From positions 1 to 23,951 of the forward strand of contig JAJDCE010000024.1 in assembly GCA_029260985.1 (NCBI GenBank): 23,951 nucleotides of DNA. The letters are read 5' to 3'. Of this stretch, positions 1-8,468 are shown in pieces. The first letter of the stretch is position 1. Each line of letters begins with the position of its first letter. A program made the translations under genes and the position numbers. The stretch is from Patescibacteria group bacterium. Lineage in GTDB: Bacteria > Patescibacteriota > Gracilibacteria > UM-FILTER-43-11. The notes beneath the pieces are model-generated. The model had not been told where the DNA came from. It ran no database searches and saw only the letters and a program-made list of their open reading frames with translations.

Positions 1-44
1 GTGACAAAACAACAATAAATGAAAAAATGATGATTAGCTTTTGT

Positions 45-2552
45 TTAATTTTCATATTTCTTTAAGGCATTTTTGAGCTTAGCATTTTCTTTTTTTAAAA
101 GAAGAAATTTTTTATGACGCTTAAGATTAGCTCGTCCTATAAGCTCCATTTGTTTAATTTTTTCTTTTAACGCTTTTTCTACTCCTCTTTGATCCGTCAC
201 ATCAGCAGATGCAAAAATTACATATTGCACCTTTTTATCTTTTAATACAGGAATTAACGTACTATAACAATATCCTCCCTTAGCATGATTATGATTATGC
301 TCAATGGTAAAAGAATTGGCTTTTCCCTTCAGGGCCATAACCATACCATCTGCTATAGCACTACGTGATTCAGGAGTAACGCATTTCGTATAATCCCATT
401 TGGCTATCTGTTTATCAGACCAGCCTTCCAATGAATGTTCTTCCCGGCCATGCTTGTTAATACTTAATAAGATAGGCGATGAATCAAAAAGTTTAATACA
501 ATAAGGCAGGCCATCTACTAAAAGTTTATATAAAGATTCACTTTTTTTTATTTCCTCCTCTGCCTTTTTCTGATCAGTAATATCTCTCACTGTAGCCTGA
601 AGAAATGTTTTATCACCCACTGTCATTCTGGTAAGCAACACTGTGGCCGGAAAATCATCACCATTCCATTTTTTATGAGTCCATTCAAAAAAATTGGAAC
701 CTTCCTCCATAGCTTTCATAATCATAGCCTTCGCTTTTTTAGCAGAAAGTGTGCCATCTGGCTGAACCTCTGGGGAATAAGCCCACGGCCCACGACTAAT
801 GAAATCTTTTTCATCTTTGCAGTTGAACATTTTAACAGTAGAAGGATTACCTGAAGTGAATTGCCATGAAGGAGGCGCCAAAGTCATAATCGCATCGCGA
901 GATAACTCATATAATGTTTTATATCCGATTTCACTTTCTTTTAACGCCTCCTCTGCCCTCTTTCTCTCCGTAATATCTTGCACAGATCCCGTGGAGCTAA
1001 TAGGATTACCCTTTTTATCCCATACTGAATCACACCTTTCATGCACAATGCGCTCTTTGCCATTAGGTAAAACTACTCTGTGTTCAATATCATACGGTTT
1101 CTTATTTTTTAAAGAATTAATATATGCGGCATTAACCATTTTTCGATCATCAGGATGTATTGAATTTAAAAATGCTTCATAGGTCGCTCCAAACTCCTGA
1201 GGCTTTAATCCAAAAATTTTATAAATCTCATCAGACCATGTAAGCTTATTATTTACTATATCTAAATGCCAACTGCCTACATGGGCAATGCTTTGAGATT
1301 CTTTAAAGCGCATATCACTAATCATTAAAGCTTCTTCAGTTTTCTTGCGATCAGTGATATCCTGTTGAATTCCTACAAATCTTATCGGCTTACCTTTCTT
1401 GTCCCTATAAACCGTTCCTTGCGCATGCATTATCCATTCTCTTCCACCCTTACTAATAATCCTAAAATCAATTGAATAGGGCTCTTTTCCCTCAAATGCC
1501 TTTTTAACCGCTTTATTAACCCTATCTAAATCATCTGGATGAACAAGTTTTTCAAAGGCCTGATATGAAGGTGTTATTTCATTTGGCTTCAATCCATATT
1601 GAATATATGTCTTATCATTCCAGATTAGCTCATCTCTTTGAATATCCCAATCCCAACTGCCGATATCTGCAACCTTTTGCGTCATAGCAAGTCTTTTTTC
1701 ACTTTCTTTTAATTGCCCCTCTATCTTTTTGCGCTCAGAGATATCAATATGGTATGCCGTAAAATAACGTGGTTTATTATTTTTATCAAATATTGTGCTA
1801 ATTGTTAGGATAACATTTATCAAGGAGCCATCTTTTCGTTTATTAACAATGTCATCCTTCCAAAATCCTATCTTCGGATCTAAAAGTGCCTTCCACATCA
1901 TCTTATAATAAGCAGTATCTTGAATACCTGACTTCAAAATATTTGGATTTTTATCAATTACCTCTCTCTTTTGGTATCCATACATATCAATAAATCCATT
2001 ATTCACATGAAGAATATGAACCCCTCTGTCCTTATAGGCAGCTAAAACCATTGAATTTGGCGACGATTCAAGCCCTCTCTGATATAACTTACTTCGCTCA
2101 TCCAGCTTCTTTCGATCAGTAATATCAATCACCGTACCCAAAAGCACATCATTCTTACCTTTTTTTCTAACTAGCTCAGCCTGTGTATGCACCCAAATAA
2201 TTTTACCATCAGACCTCACTACCCTATGATCAATATCAAACTTCTTTTTACCCTTTACAGCCAAATCAAGGCTTTTCTTCACAAAAGCTCTATCATCTGG
2301 ATAAACAAGACTGAGGGTGAGTTTAAAAGTAGCCTTCTGTTTCTTACGATCAATCCCATACAACCTATATACTTCATCAGACCAATAGATAGCATTCGTT
2401 TTGAAGTCCCAAGTTAAAAAACCCATATTTGCAACTTTTTGGGCTTTAAGTAATAGCTCATCAGAATTAAAACAAGATATTTCTATCGCCTCCTTAGCAG
2501 ATTTAATAGAAGGTTTTTTCTGAAGAGATTTTTTATTTTTTTGTTTTGCCAT
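45..2552 (-). CDS. Six-PAS-domain sensor protein without an output domain
   Basis: This 835-residue soluble protein has no signal peptide or membrane segment. It consists of six consecutive PAS domains at about residues 35-150, 152-278, 280-407, 408-534, 535-666 and 667-798. Each ends in the usual D(I/V)T(D/E)(R/Q)KK linker (e.g. DITDRKK, DITERKR). Domains 1, 3 and 4 are of the PAS_3 type, with the HPDD or YPDD motif. Domain 5 has the SPEVQPDG motif known from another PAS subtype. Domain 6 has an unusual HNHNH cluster where many PAS domains have HRHR-like residues. There is no HisKA, HATPase, GGDEF, EAL or HTH domain. The protein ends in a basic coiled coil (about 799-835) with GRANLKRHKK, closely matching the end of the protein at 6750-8456. 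It is the last gene of the signalling cluster, 70 nt after a receiver gene and with its own likely promoter. The role is probably cytoplasmic sensing or scaffolding that acts through a partner; ligands are unknown. Confidence 0.9.
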   Translation of the reverse strand: MAKQKNKKSLQKKPSIKSAKEAIEISCFNSDELLLKAQKVANMGFLTWDFKTNAIYWSDEVYRLYGIDRKKQKATFKLTLSLVYPDDRAFVKKSLDLAVKGKKKFDIDHRVVRSDGKIIWVHTQAELVRKKGKNDVLLGTVIDITDRKKLDERSKLYQRGLESSPNSMVLAAYKDRGVHILHVNNGFIDMYGYQKREVIDKNPNILKSGIQDTAYYKMMWKALLDPKIGFWKDDIVNKRKDGSLINVILTISTIFDKNNKPRYFTAYHIDISERKKIEGQLKESEKRLAMTQKVADIGSWDWDIQRDELIWNDKTYIQYGLKPNEITPSYQAFEKLVHPDDLDRVNKAVKKAFEGKEPYSIDFRIISKGGREWIMHAQGTVYRDKKGKPIRFVGIQQDITDRKKTEEALMISDMRFKESQSIAHVGSWHLDIVNNKLTWSDEIYKIFGLKPQEFGATYEAFLNSIHPDDRKMVNAAYINSLKNKKPYDIEHRVVLPNGKERIVHERCDSVWDKKGNPISSTGSVQDITERKRAEEALKESEIGYKTLYELSRDAIMTLAPPSWQFTSGNPSTVKMFNCKDEKDFISRGPWAYSPEVQPDGTLSAKKAKAMIMKAMEEGSNFFEWTHKKWNGDDFPATVLLTRMTVGDKTFLQATVRDITDQKKAEEEIKKSESLYKLLVDGLPYCIKLFDSSPILLSINKHGREEHSLEGWSDKQIAKWDYTKCVTPESRSAIADGMVMALKGKANSFTIEHNHNHAKGGYCYSTLIPVLKDKKVQYVIFASADVTDQRGVEKALKEKIKQMELIGRANLKRHKKFLLLKKENAKLKNALKKYEN

Positions 2553-2571
2553 TTTTTATTTTATCTTAAAA

Positions 2572-2584
2572 TATTATACCACAA
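2572..2584 (-). promoter_or_regulatory. Extended -10 promoter for the six-PAS gene
   Basis: On the minus strand this reads TTGTGGTATAATA, a perfect TATAAT preceded by TG-n, the extended -10 form. Transcription would start near 2566, about 14 nt before the ATG at 2552. I see no good -35 at the usual distance. Almost the same 13-mer (one mismatch) sits upstream of the SLH gene at 9533-9545. Confidence 0.5.
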
Positions 2585-2622
2585 TAAGACCTCTTTAATC
2601 TTGATGTAAACAAAAAATCAAA

Positions 2623-2994
2623 TTAAGAAATAAATTTTTTCACCTTTTCCACCAATTCATCCAAATCTATTTTGTTCTTGTGAAAATAGTCACGCGCTCC
2701 TAACCTAAGAGCCTCCTCTTTACTAACGGCTTCAGTCATATTACTAAAAACCAATATTGGTACTTTATTCCCATGGAGCTTAAGATCATGCATAACGTCA
2801 AAACCTGTCCTTTTTGGCATCACCAAATCCAGCAAAATAACACCATAATCATTTTTTTTGATGAGCTCAAGAGCCTCAGCTCCATTTCGCGCCATATCTA
2901 CTTTAAAACCTTCTTCTTTTAAAGCATAAACCTCCACCTTCATGATTGAAGTATCGTCTTCAACTACCAAAATTTTCTTAAATTCATCTGTCAT
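2623..2994 (-). CDS. Single-domain response regulator (CheY-like receiver) 2
   Basis: This 123-residue protein is a bare receiver domain with no output domain. The conserved residues are all visible: acidic pair D13/D14, phospho-acceptor D56 (in LLDLVMP), S84 at the Thr/Ser switch position, and K106. It should be phosphorylated by a histidine kinase, and the one encoded two genes upstream (3413-6310) is the obvious candidate. Output would come through binding of the phosphorylated domain to another protein, as with CheY or Spo0F. The gene starts 9 nt after the first receiver gene, so the two are surely co-transcribed. The two proteins share D56, K106 and overall length and look like diverged duplicates. 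The ATG at 2994 has no Shine-Dalgarno. The target is unknown. Confidence 0.93.
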   Translation of the reverse strand: MTDEFKKILVVEDDTSIMKVEVYALKEEGFKVDMARNGAEALELIKKNDYGVILLDLVMPKRTGFDVMHDLKLHGNKVPILVFSNMTEAVSKEEALRLGARDYFHKNKIDLDELVEKVKKFIS

Positions 2995-3003
2995 AAATAT
3001 AAA

Positions 3004-3381
3004 TTAATTGCTCTCAAGGAAACGACGAACGGTAATAACCAAATCATCCATCGCAATATCGGATTTTACATAATACCCTTTAGCACCCAAAGAAAGTACT
3101 TCCTGACGGTCTTCTTCTTGTGCAAGATTGGTAAAGACAAGTACGGGAGTCCGATCCTCCCTGTCTTTAAGAGCCTGAAGGACTTCGAAACCACTTTTTA
3201 AGGGCATGATTAAATCGAGCATCACTAATGAATAGCCATCTGCCTTAATTTTTTCAAAAGCCTCATCTCCATCATGAGCCGTGTCTACTTCATAACCCTC
3301 CTCCCTCAATCGATTACCCATAATCTTACTAAGGAAAGGGTCATCTTCGGCAATTAGTATTTTTACTGTTTCATTTGGCAT
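3004..3381 (-). CDS. Single-domain response regulator (CheY-like receiver) 1
   Basis: This 125-residue stand-alone receiver domain has D13/D14, phospho-acceptor D56 (in MLDLIMP), T84 and K106, the full set for phosphotransfer. There is no DNA-binding, GGDEF or other effector region. The gene lies 31 nt downstream of the histidine kinase stop codon and 9 nt upstream of a second receiver, giving a kinase-receiver-receiver order. One of the pair could be a phosphate sink or an intermediate in a relay and the other the effector, but no histidine phosphotransfer domain is encoded nearby. The effector target cannot be read from the sequence. Confidence 0.93.
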   Translation of the reverse strand: MPNETVKILIAEDDPFLSKIMGNRLREEGYEVDTAHDGDEAFEKIKADGYSLVMLDLIMPLKSGFEVLQALKDREDRTPVLVFTNLAQEEDRQEVLSLGAKGYYVKSDIAMDDLVITVRRFLESN

Positions 3382-3412
3382 TTTATTTTTTGTTAAGAAC
3401 TAATACAGTTTA

Positions 3413-6310
3413 CTATGAAGCATCCGGACTGCGCAATTTTTGTTCAATAAGCTTTTTATCCCCCTCTCCTTTTATCACTGGCCCCTTTAAAGGAAGAGTG
3501 ACAGTAAAAGTTGTACCCTTGCCAGGCTCAGACTCTACCTCAATCTTACCATCACACACATCCAAAACCTTTCGGATAATATAGAGTCCGAGTCCAGAGC
3601 CAGTCGTGGAATATTTAGAAGCATTTCGTGAACGGAAAAATTTAGTAAATAGCTTTTCCTGCTCCTCCTTTGAAATACCAATTCCCTCATCCTTCACTTT
3701 TATAAATATTTGATCTGCCTCTTTAGATAAATCGACATGAATGGTTGTATTTTCCTCTGAATAGCTGATGGCATTAGAAAGTAAATTAGTCACCACCTGA
3801 CCAATTAAATCTTTATCAAGAGAGGCATGAATATCCTGAGATGGCTTCTTAAATTCAATCAATTGCCCTTTATCCTTTGCAACCACACTAGTCTCTTTTA
3901 CTAGTGTATTGACCATATCATAGAGGTCAGTGTCTGCAGATTCCACATTAATAATGCCTGTTTCAAGTCTTGAGACATTTAATAGATCGCTCACCAAATG
4001 AACCATGCGCTCATTTGATTTAAGCGCGTCTTGTAAATACTCGTTTTGAACATCATCTAAATTCCCTTTTCGAATCACCTCCTGGAGAAGCCAATTGAGA
4101 CCCGCAAGAGGAGTTCTCAATTGATGTGAAGCAAGGGAAACAAATTCACTCTTCGCCCTGTCAACTTCCATCTCCTTAGTAATATCCCGGAAAGTTCCGA
4201 TCACACCCAGGATATTATCCTCAAAAAGAATGGGGGAAGCCGTAGTCGCCAAAGGAAGTTTGGAGTCAGGCAGGCTAGAAAAGTAAGTGATAGTATATAC
4301 CTGTTTTTTATTAGCAATCACCTCTGAAACAGGAAAACTATTCTCTTTAATTACATTCCCTTTCTGATCCTCGAACCGATAGACCTCGGTAAATTGCTTA
4401 TCCACAACATCTTCAAGGCGCTTGCCAAACATTTTTTCAGCAACTTCATTGATCATAATAACTTTTCCCTTCAAATCAATCGCAATCACACCTTCACCTA
4501 TACTACCTAAAAAAGCTTCAGCCTTGGCTTTTTCCTGCTCAATTTTTGTCTTTGATTTTTGTACCTGATTCGCCTTCATCCGATTTTCGGTAATGAGCTC
4601 CTTCAAGTTGCTCGCCATCAAATCAAGTGAGACCAACAGCTCAGAAAATTCATCATCAGAAGCAGGAGCCTCAAGTTGACCTGAAAAATCACCAAGAGAA
4701 ATCCTATGAAGCATAGGCGTAATTTTTTGCAGGCGCTCTCGTGCGTACTCCTTTAACTTACGAAGATCCTGGATAATAACGATATAACCAATGGATTTAC
4801 CTGCCTTATCTTTTAAAACCGATCCCGAAAGACTAATGGGGATATACTCGTGAGCATTCGTATAACATTGAACCTGTTTATCAGTAATAATGCCCCCCTT
4901 ATCAATTTCCCCTAAAGTAAAAGCTTTGCACTCTTCGACTGAATGGTTTGGACATCGGATCAATTCCATAAATACCCTTCCAATCAGTTCTTTTTCCTCA
5001 AAACCTGAAAGCTCATAAGCAGACTGATTAGCTGAAGTCACCCTTCCATTCACATCTAAAATAAACAATGCGCTAGGCATCGTATTGATGATATTTTTCG
5101 TTTCACCCAAAGAAAGAATAAGAGAGTGGGCCATCTGATTCAATGAATCAGATAGAACACCGAATTCATCATTTGAACTTAAATCGGATATATCTTCATA
5201 ATTACCTTTTCTAATCTTACGAGCATTTTTTGTCAGCTGACTGAGGGGCCTGGTAATACTATTCGCAATCATATAGGCGATAATGGCATCAGCCGCCAAA
5301 ACCATAAAAAGAACCCATGCAAGTGTTGAAGTCATTCTTTCTATGGGTTCAAAGGCTTCATCAGTACACTGCTCAACCAAAAAAACTAAACCAAACTCAG
5401 GAAAGTTTTGATAATAACCAATCACCTCCCTATCATCATAATTCTTGTATATATCAACGCCCCTTTCCCCATTAAGAGCTCGGATAACCCCTTCGGTATA
5501 AACAGTTTTTTCTTTAATACCAATCTCTATTTTACTAGCATCTTCAGCCCCCTCATCAATAGTTTTTGCTGCCAAACCGACCGAAGGAATAGCCTTATAA
5601 AAACGACTTACCATATAAGTCTCACCAGTAGCACCCAAACCTGTACTATCTGACAAAAAATTATAGAGTGTTTTCAAATCCACATTACCCGCAAATACCC
5701 CAAGAAGTTCATCATCTGAATTCTTGATAGGCATACTCATAGTTAAGACATTTTCATCTGCATATGTGGAAAAATGAATACTACCTGGGAAAAAATCATT
5801 CTTGCCTTCTTTATAGTAATTATCTTCACTTTCATCAGCCCCTTCCCGAAGAGTATTTGTAGAAACAACTACTTTACCAGAATCAGGATCAATTAAAAAA
5901 AATTCAGAAAATTGGTTCGAATGCTTCAATAAAACATCAAAGGTTAATCTGACCTTATCTCGGTTTTCAGTTGCCCTCTCAGTCATCATAGTTGATACCA
6001 AGACAATCAAATCATTTCTCCCCTCAAGTATAGATTTAAAATGTGTCCTATTCTCAGACATCCAAAACTTAAGCTCAGATGTTTTTAAACTTGCAATAGA
6101 TGAAAATTTATTCTGAATTTCATTGTGTAAAATAAAATCGCTTTTTTGGATTGCGGAAAAACCAAAGACAAGGATAGGAACAATAGAAATTGATAAAAAA
6201 TAGGCAAAAAACCTCCAGCCAATCGAAATAAAACGAGGCTGAATAAAAGGACTAATATCTTCTTCTCTAAGCAAATCTTGACTGACTGGTTTTGACTCTT
6301 TATTGTTCAT
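3413..6310 (-). CDS. Membrane sensor histidine kinase (dCACHE-HAMP-PAS-HAMP-PAS-HisKA-HATPase)
   Basis: This 965-residue sensor kinase has a cytoplasmic N terminus, TM1 at about 33-54, and an extracellular double-CACHE-like region at about 60-320. TM2 follows at about 329-351, then a HAMP domain to about 403 and a PAS domain to about 520 containing a CPNHSVEEC cysteine pair. Next come a second, non-membrane HAMP-like segment (about 525-575), a short coiled coil, and a second PAS domain (about 600-715). HisKA carries the phospho-acceptor H729 in ASHQLRTPL. HATPase_c has N846 (N box), D874 (DEGIG, G1 box) and GSGLGL (G2 box). All catalytic motifs are intact. CACHE domains usually bind small extracellular ligands, so an external nutrient or metabolite is a likely input. 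The gene follows a small membrane-protein gene by 14 nt and precedes two receivers. The stop codon is TAG. Confidence 0.95.
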   Translation of the reverse strand: MNNKESKPVSQDLLREEDISPFIQPRFISIGWRFFAYFLSISIVPILVFGFSAIQKSDFILHNEIQNKFSSIASLKTSELKFWMSENRTHFKSILEGRNDLIVLVSTMMTERATENRDKVRLTFDVLLKHSNQFSEFFLIDPDSGKVVVSTNTLREGADESEDNYYKEGKNDFFPGSIHFSTYADENVLTMSMPIKNSDDELLGVFAGNVDLKTLYNFLSDSTGLGATGETYMVSRFYKAIPSVGLAAKTIDEGAEDASKIEIGIKEKTVYTEGVIRALNGERGVDIYKNYDDREVIGYYQNFPEFGLVFLVEQCTDEAFEPIERMTSTLAWVLFMVLAADAIIAYMIANSITRPLSQLTKNARKIRKGNYEDISDLSSNDEFGVLSDSLNQMAHSLILSLGETKNIINTMPSALFILDVNGRVTSANQSAYELSGFEEKELIGRVFMELIRCPNHSVEECKAFTLGEIDKGGIITDKQVQCYTNAHEYIPISLSGSVLKDKAGKSIGYIVIIQDLRKLKEYARERLQKITPMLHRISLGDFSGQLEAPASDDEFSELLVSLDLMASNLKELITENRMKANQVQKSKTKIEQEKAKAEAFLGSIGEGVIAIDLKGKVIMINEVAEKMFGKRLEDVVDKQFTEVYRFEDQKGNVIKENSFPVSEVIANKKQVYTITYFSSLPDSKLPLATTASPILFEDNILGVIGTFRDITKEMEVDRAKSEFVSLASHQLRTPLAGLNWLLQEVIRKGNLDDVQNEYLQDALKSNERMVHLVSDLLNVSRLETGIINVESADTDLYDMVNTLVKETSVVAKDKGQLIEFKKPSQDIHASLDKDLIGQVVTNLLSNAISYSEENTTIHVDLSKEADQIFIKVKDEGIGISKEEQEKLFTKFFRSRNASKYSTTGSGLGLYIIRKVLDVCDGKIEVESEPGKGTTFTVTLPLKGPVIKGEGDKKLIEQKLRSPDAS

Positions 6311-6324
6311 TGATTTGGGACATT

Positions 6325-6747
6325 TTACTCTTCATTCTTCAGGCCATTATTTTTTGATGCCTTACTTAAGATAATTTTATTAAAAAAACTTTTAGCCAAA
6401 AGAACGGAAATCATAACACCTACAGCCATTATGAATTTGATAATAGAAAAAATACTCGTCAAATCAAAAATTTGAAGTAAGCTGAGAAGTGAAAGAAGCT
6501 GAAGCAATATAAAAGTAAAAATAGAAAACAATAAATAAGCCCATGCCTTTCTAAGTCCACTGCCCAACTTATTAAGCACCTGCATTGAAATGCCAAAAGT
6601 CACAATTGCAATTGAGAAGCTTAAAATATCAAAAAAGATGTCAAACAAAGAAATAAATTCAACCTCGATGCCCCAATTATTATAGGCATAAGCCTGAAAA
6701 GGAATCAGCAATAAAATTAAACCGATGATAGGGGAAAAACTCATCAT
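6325..6747 (-). CDS. Small integral membrane protein of unknown function
   Basis: I do not recognise this 140-residue protein. It begins with a hydrophobic stretch that may be a signal peptide or TM segment (about 5-22, with AYA near its end). Three more hydrophobic helices follow at about 30-58, 65-93 and 97-123, then a short polar, charged tail ending in NNGLKNEE. The start is one of two adjacent ATG codons. It lies only 2 nt after the stop of the four-PAS gene and 14 nt before the histidine kinase, so it is tightly held within the signalling operon. By position it may be a membrane partner or input module for the kinase or the PAS protein. That is inference; no motif supports a specific activity. 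Confidence 0.8.
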   Translation of the reverse strand: MMSFSPIIGLILLLIPFQAYAYNNWGIEVEFISLFDIFFDILSFSIAIVTFGISMQVLNKLGSGLRKAWAYLLFSIFTFILLQLLSLLSLLQIFDLTSIFSIIKFIMAVGVMISVLLAKSFFNKIILSKASKNNGLKNEE

Positions 6748-6749
6748 AA

Positions 6750-8456
6750 TTACGATTCATCAGAGTTAAATTCATCCAATTCTTCTAATAAAGGCGGTGT
6801 TTCACCCAACCGCTTCTTAAGTGCAATAATTTCCGTCTGCATTTCCAGCATCTTTTTATGACGCTTGATATTTAGCCGACCCATAAATTCCATTTGCTCA
6901 ATTTTTTGGTTTAACTCATCTTCAGCCTTCTTCTTGTCCGTAATATCTCTAATAACTGAATGTAGAAACTGTTCATCATCAAGCTTAACCAACTTTACAC
7001 TGATTAAAAAATCTAAAATATCACCTGCCTTATTTTTTAGCCTGGTTTCAAAAGTATCCGACCCCTTTTCCTTAATAAGGTTAATATGCTGAGAAATTTC
7101 TTCTGAAGAATCGCTCACTTCAAGATCAGTAATCCTTATTTTTTTATACTCCTCATCAGTATAACCAAACTTCTTCTTAAATCCCTGATTCATATGAGAA
7201 AAAGTACCATCTAATCTGACTAGCGTTATAGAATCAATCGCCTGATCAAACATAGAGCGATAGAGCTCCTCAGACCGTTTTAGTCCATGTGAGGCTTTTT
7301 CACGCTCAGTAACATCTGTCAAAAAACTGAGAACAGCCGGCTTTTCTTCCCACTCAATTTGCACAGAATGAATCTCAAGCCATCTCGTGTCTTTCGCCTT
7401 TGTCACAATCCTAAAAGTGTAATTAGCCTTCACTGACTCACCAGCCAACCGTTTTGCATATCGATCAGCAACCATTTTTTGATCATCAGGATGAATAAAA
7501 TCAGTAAACCGTTTCGAATAAAGATCATCACGAGAATATCCGGTAACCTCTTCAATCTTTGGATTCGCGAACTTAATTTTATTATCCTGAGCTACTAAAA
7601 TAACCTCATTTGCATTTTCGACAACCATTTTATATTTTTGCTCACTTGCCGCTGCCGCCATTTTTTGTTTCTTTTTTGTAGTAACATCACGAATGATAGA
7701 CCTAGTTCGAATAAAATTACCCTGCTGATCAGAAACAGCAACCGAGTCAATTTCAACTTCAACGACATCACCATCCTTTTTTAACATCTTGGCACCAGTA
7801 ACATACAATTTACCTTCCTTTTGCAGCGTCTCAAAACCTTTGCCAACTCTTTCATGCTCTTCTGGAGGATAAATATCATAAATATGCTTTCCCACTAATT
7901 CATCTTTAGAATATCCCAAAAGCTCACACTCACGCTTATTTACAAAAAGAATATGCCCGTCTTTATCAATAGAGTGAATCATGTCAGGGGAACGCTCAAC
8001 AATATCATAGTAATCCTGTTGAGACTCTTTCAGACTCTCTTCAGTATTTTTTTGATCCGTTACATCACGACCAATGGCATGATATTCAACCACCTTCCCC
8101 TTAGGATCGAAGACACCCCTAATATTCCAACTGATCCATTGGTTGACCTTATCCTTTTCTGGCAAAGCTACATACTGGATAATAGGATTTTCAGGGGTAA
8201 TTGTTTTTAGCAACTTCAACACATCAGGCAATGCATCCTGTGAAATGAGATCAAAAATATTTGATTTCATTAAGTCCAATTTCGTCTTCGAGGTAAAATC
8301 ACAATAAGCCTGGTTCACATACGTGGGCTTTCCGTCTACATCACAACTGCATATCAAATCGGGTAAACTTTCCACAATAGAACAATATCGCTCCTTTTCT
8401 TCTAAAGAAATGGTCGAACATTTAATGTCGATAGTTTTTTTATCTTGCTTTTCCAT
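6750..8456 (-). CDS. Four-PAS-domain sensor protein without an output domain
   Basis: This 568-residue soluble protein carries four PAS domains at about residues 27-138, 139-264, 265-388 and 389-511. Each closes with a DVT/DIT linker (DVTDQK, DVTTKK, DVTERE, DITDKK). No kinase, cyclase or DNA-binding domain follows. The C terminus is a predicted coiled coil with GRLNIKRHKK and an LKKRL heptad end, then an acidic tail (LEELDEFNSDES). The coiled coil matches the end of the six-PAS protein at 45-2552, so the two are paralogues in domain plan and tail. The gene starts 12 nt after the SLH gene and ends 2 nt before the small membrane-protein gene. It probably senses redox state, gas, light or a small molecule and signals by contact. 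The ligand is unknown. Confidence 0.9.
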   Translation of the reverse strand: MEKQDKKTIDIKCSTISLEEKERYCSIVESLPDLICSCDVDGKPTYVNQAYCDFTSKTKLDLMKSNIFDLISQDALPDVLKLLKTITPENPIIQYVALPEKDKVNQWISWNIRGVFDPKGKVVEYHAIGRDVTDQKNTEESLKESQQDYYDIVERSPDMIHSIDKDGHILFVNKRECELLGYSKDELVGKHIYDIYPPEEHERVGKGFETLQKEGKLYVTGAKMLKKDGDVVEVEIDSVAVSDQQGNFIRTRSIIRDVTTKKKQKMAAAASEQKYKMVVENANEVILVAQDNKIKFANPKIEEVTGYSRDDLYSKRFTDFIHPDDQKMVADRYAKRLAGESVKANYTFRIVTKAKDTRWLEIHSVQIEWEEKPAVLSFLTDVTEREKASHGLKRSEELYRSMFDQAIDSITLVRLDGTFSHMNQGFKKKFGYTDEEYKKIRITDLEVSDSSEEISQHINLIKEKGSDTFETRLKNKAGDILDFLISVKLVKLDDEQFLHSVIRDITDKKKAEDELNQKIEQMEFMGRLNIKRHKKMLEMQTEIIALKKRLGETPPLLEELDEFNSDES

Positions 8457-8468
8457 TGAAGGAGAAAA

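Noticed and set aside
1..44. Terminator after the six-PAS gene
   Set aside because: Only 44 bases are available and no hairpin is visible. Any terminator would lie outside the window.
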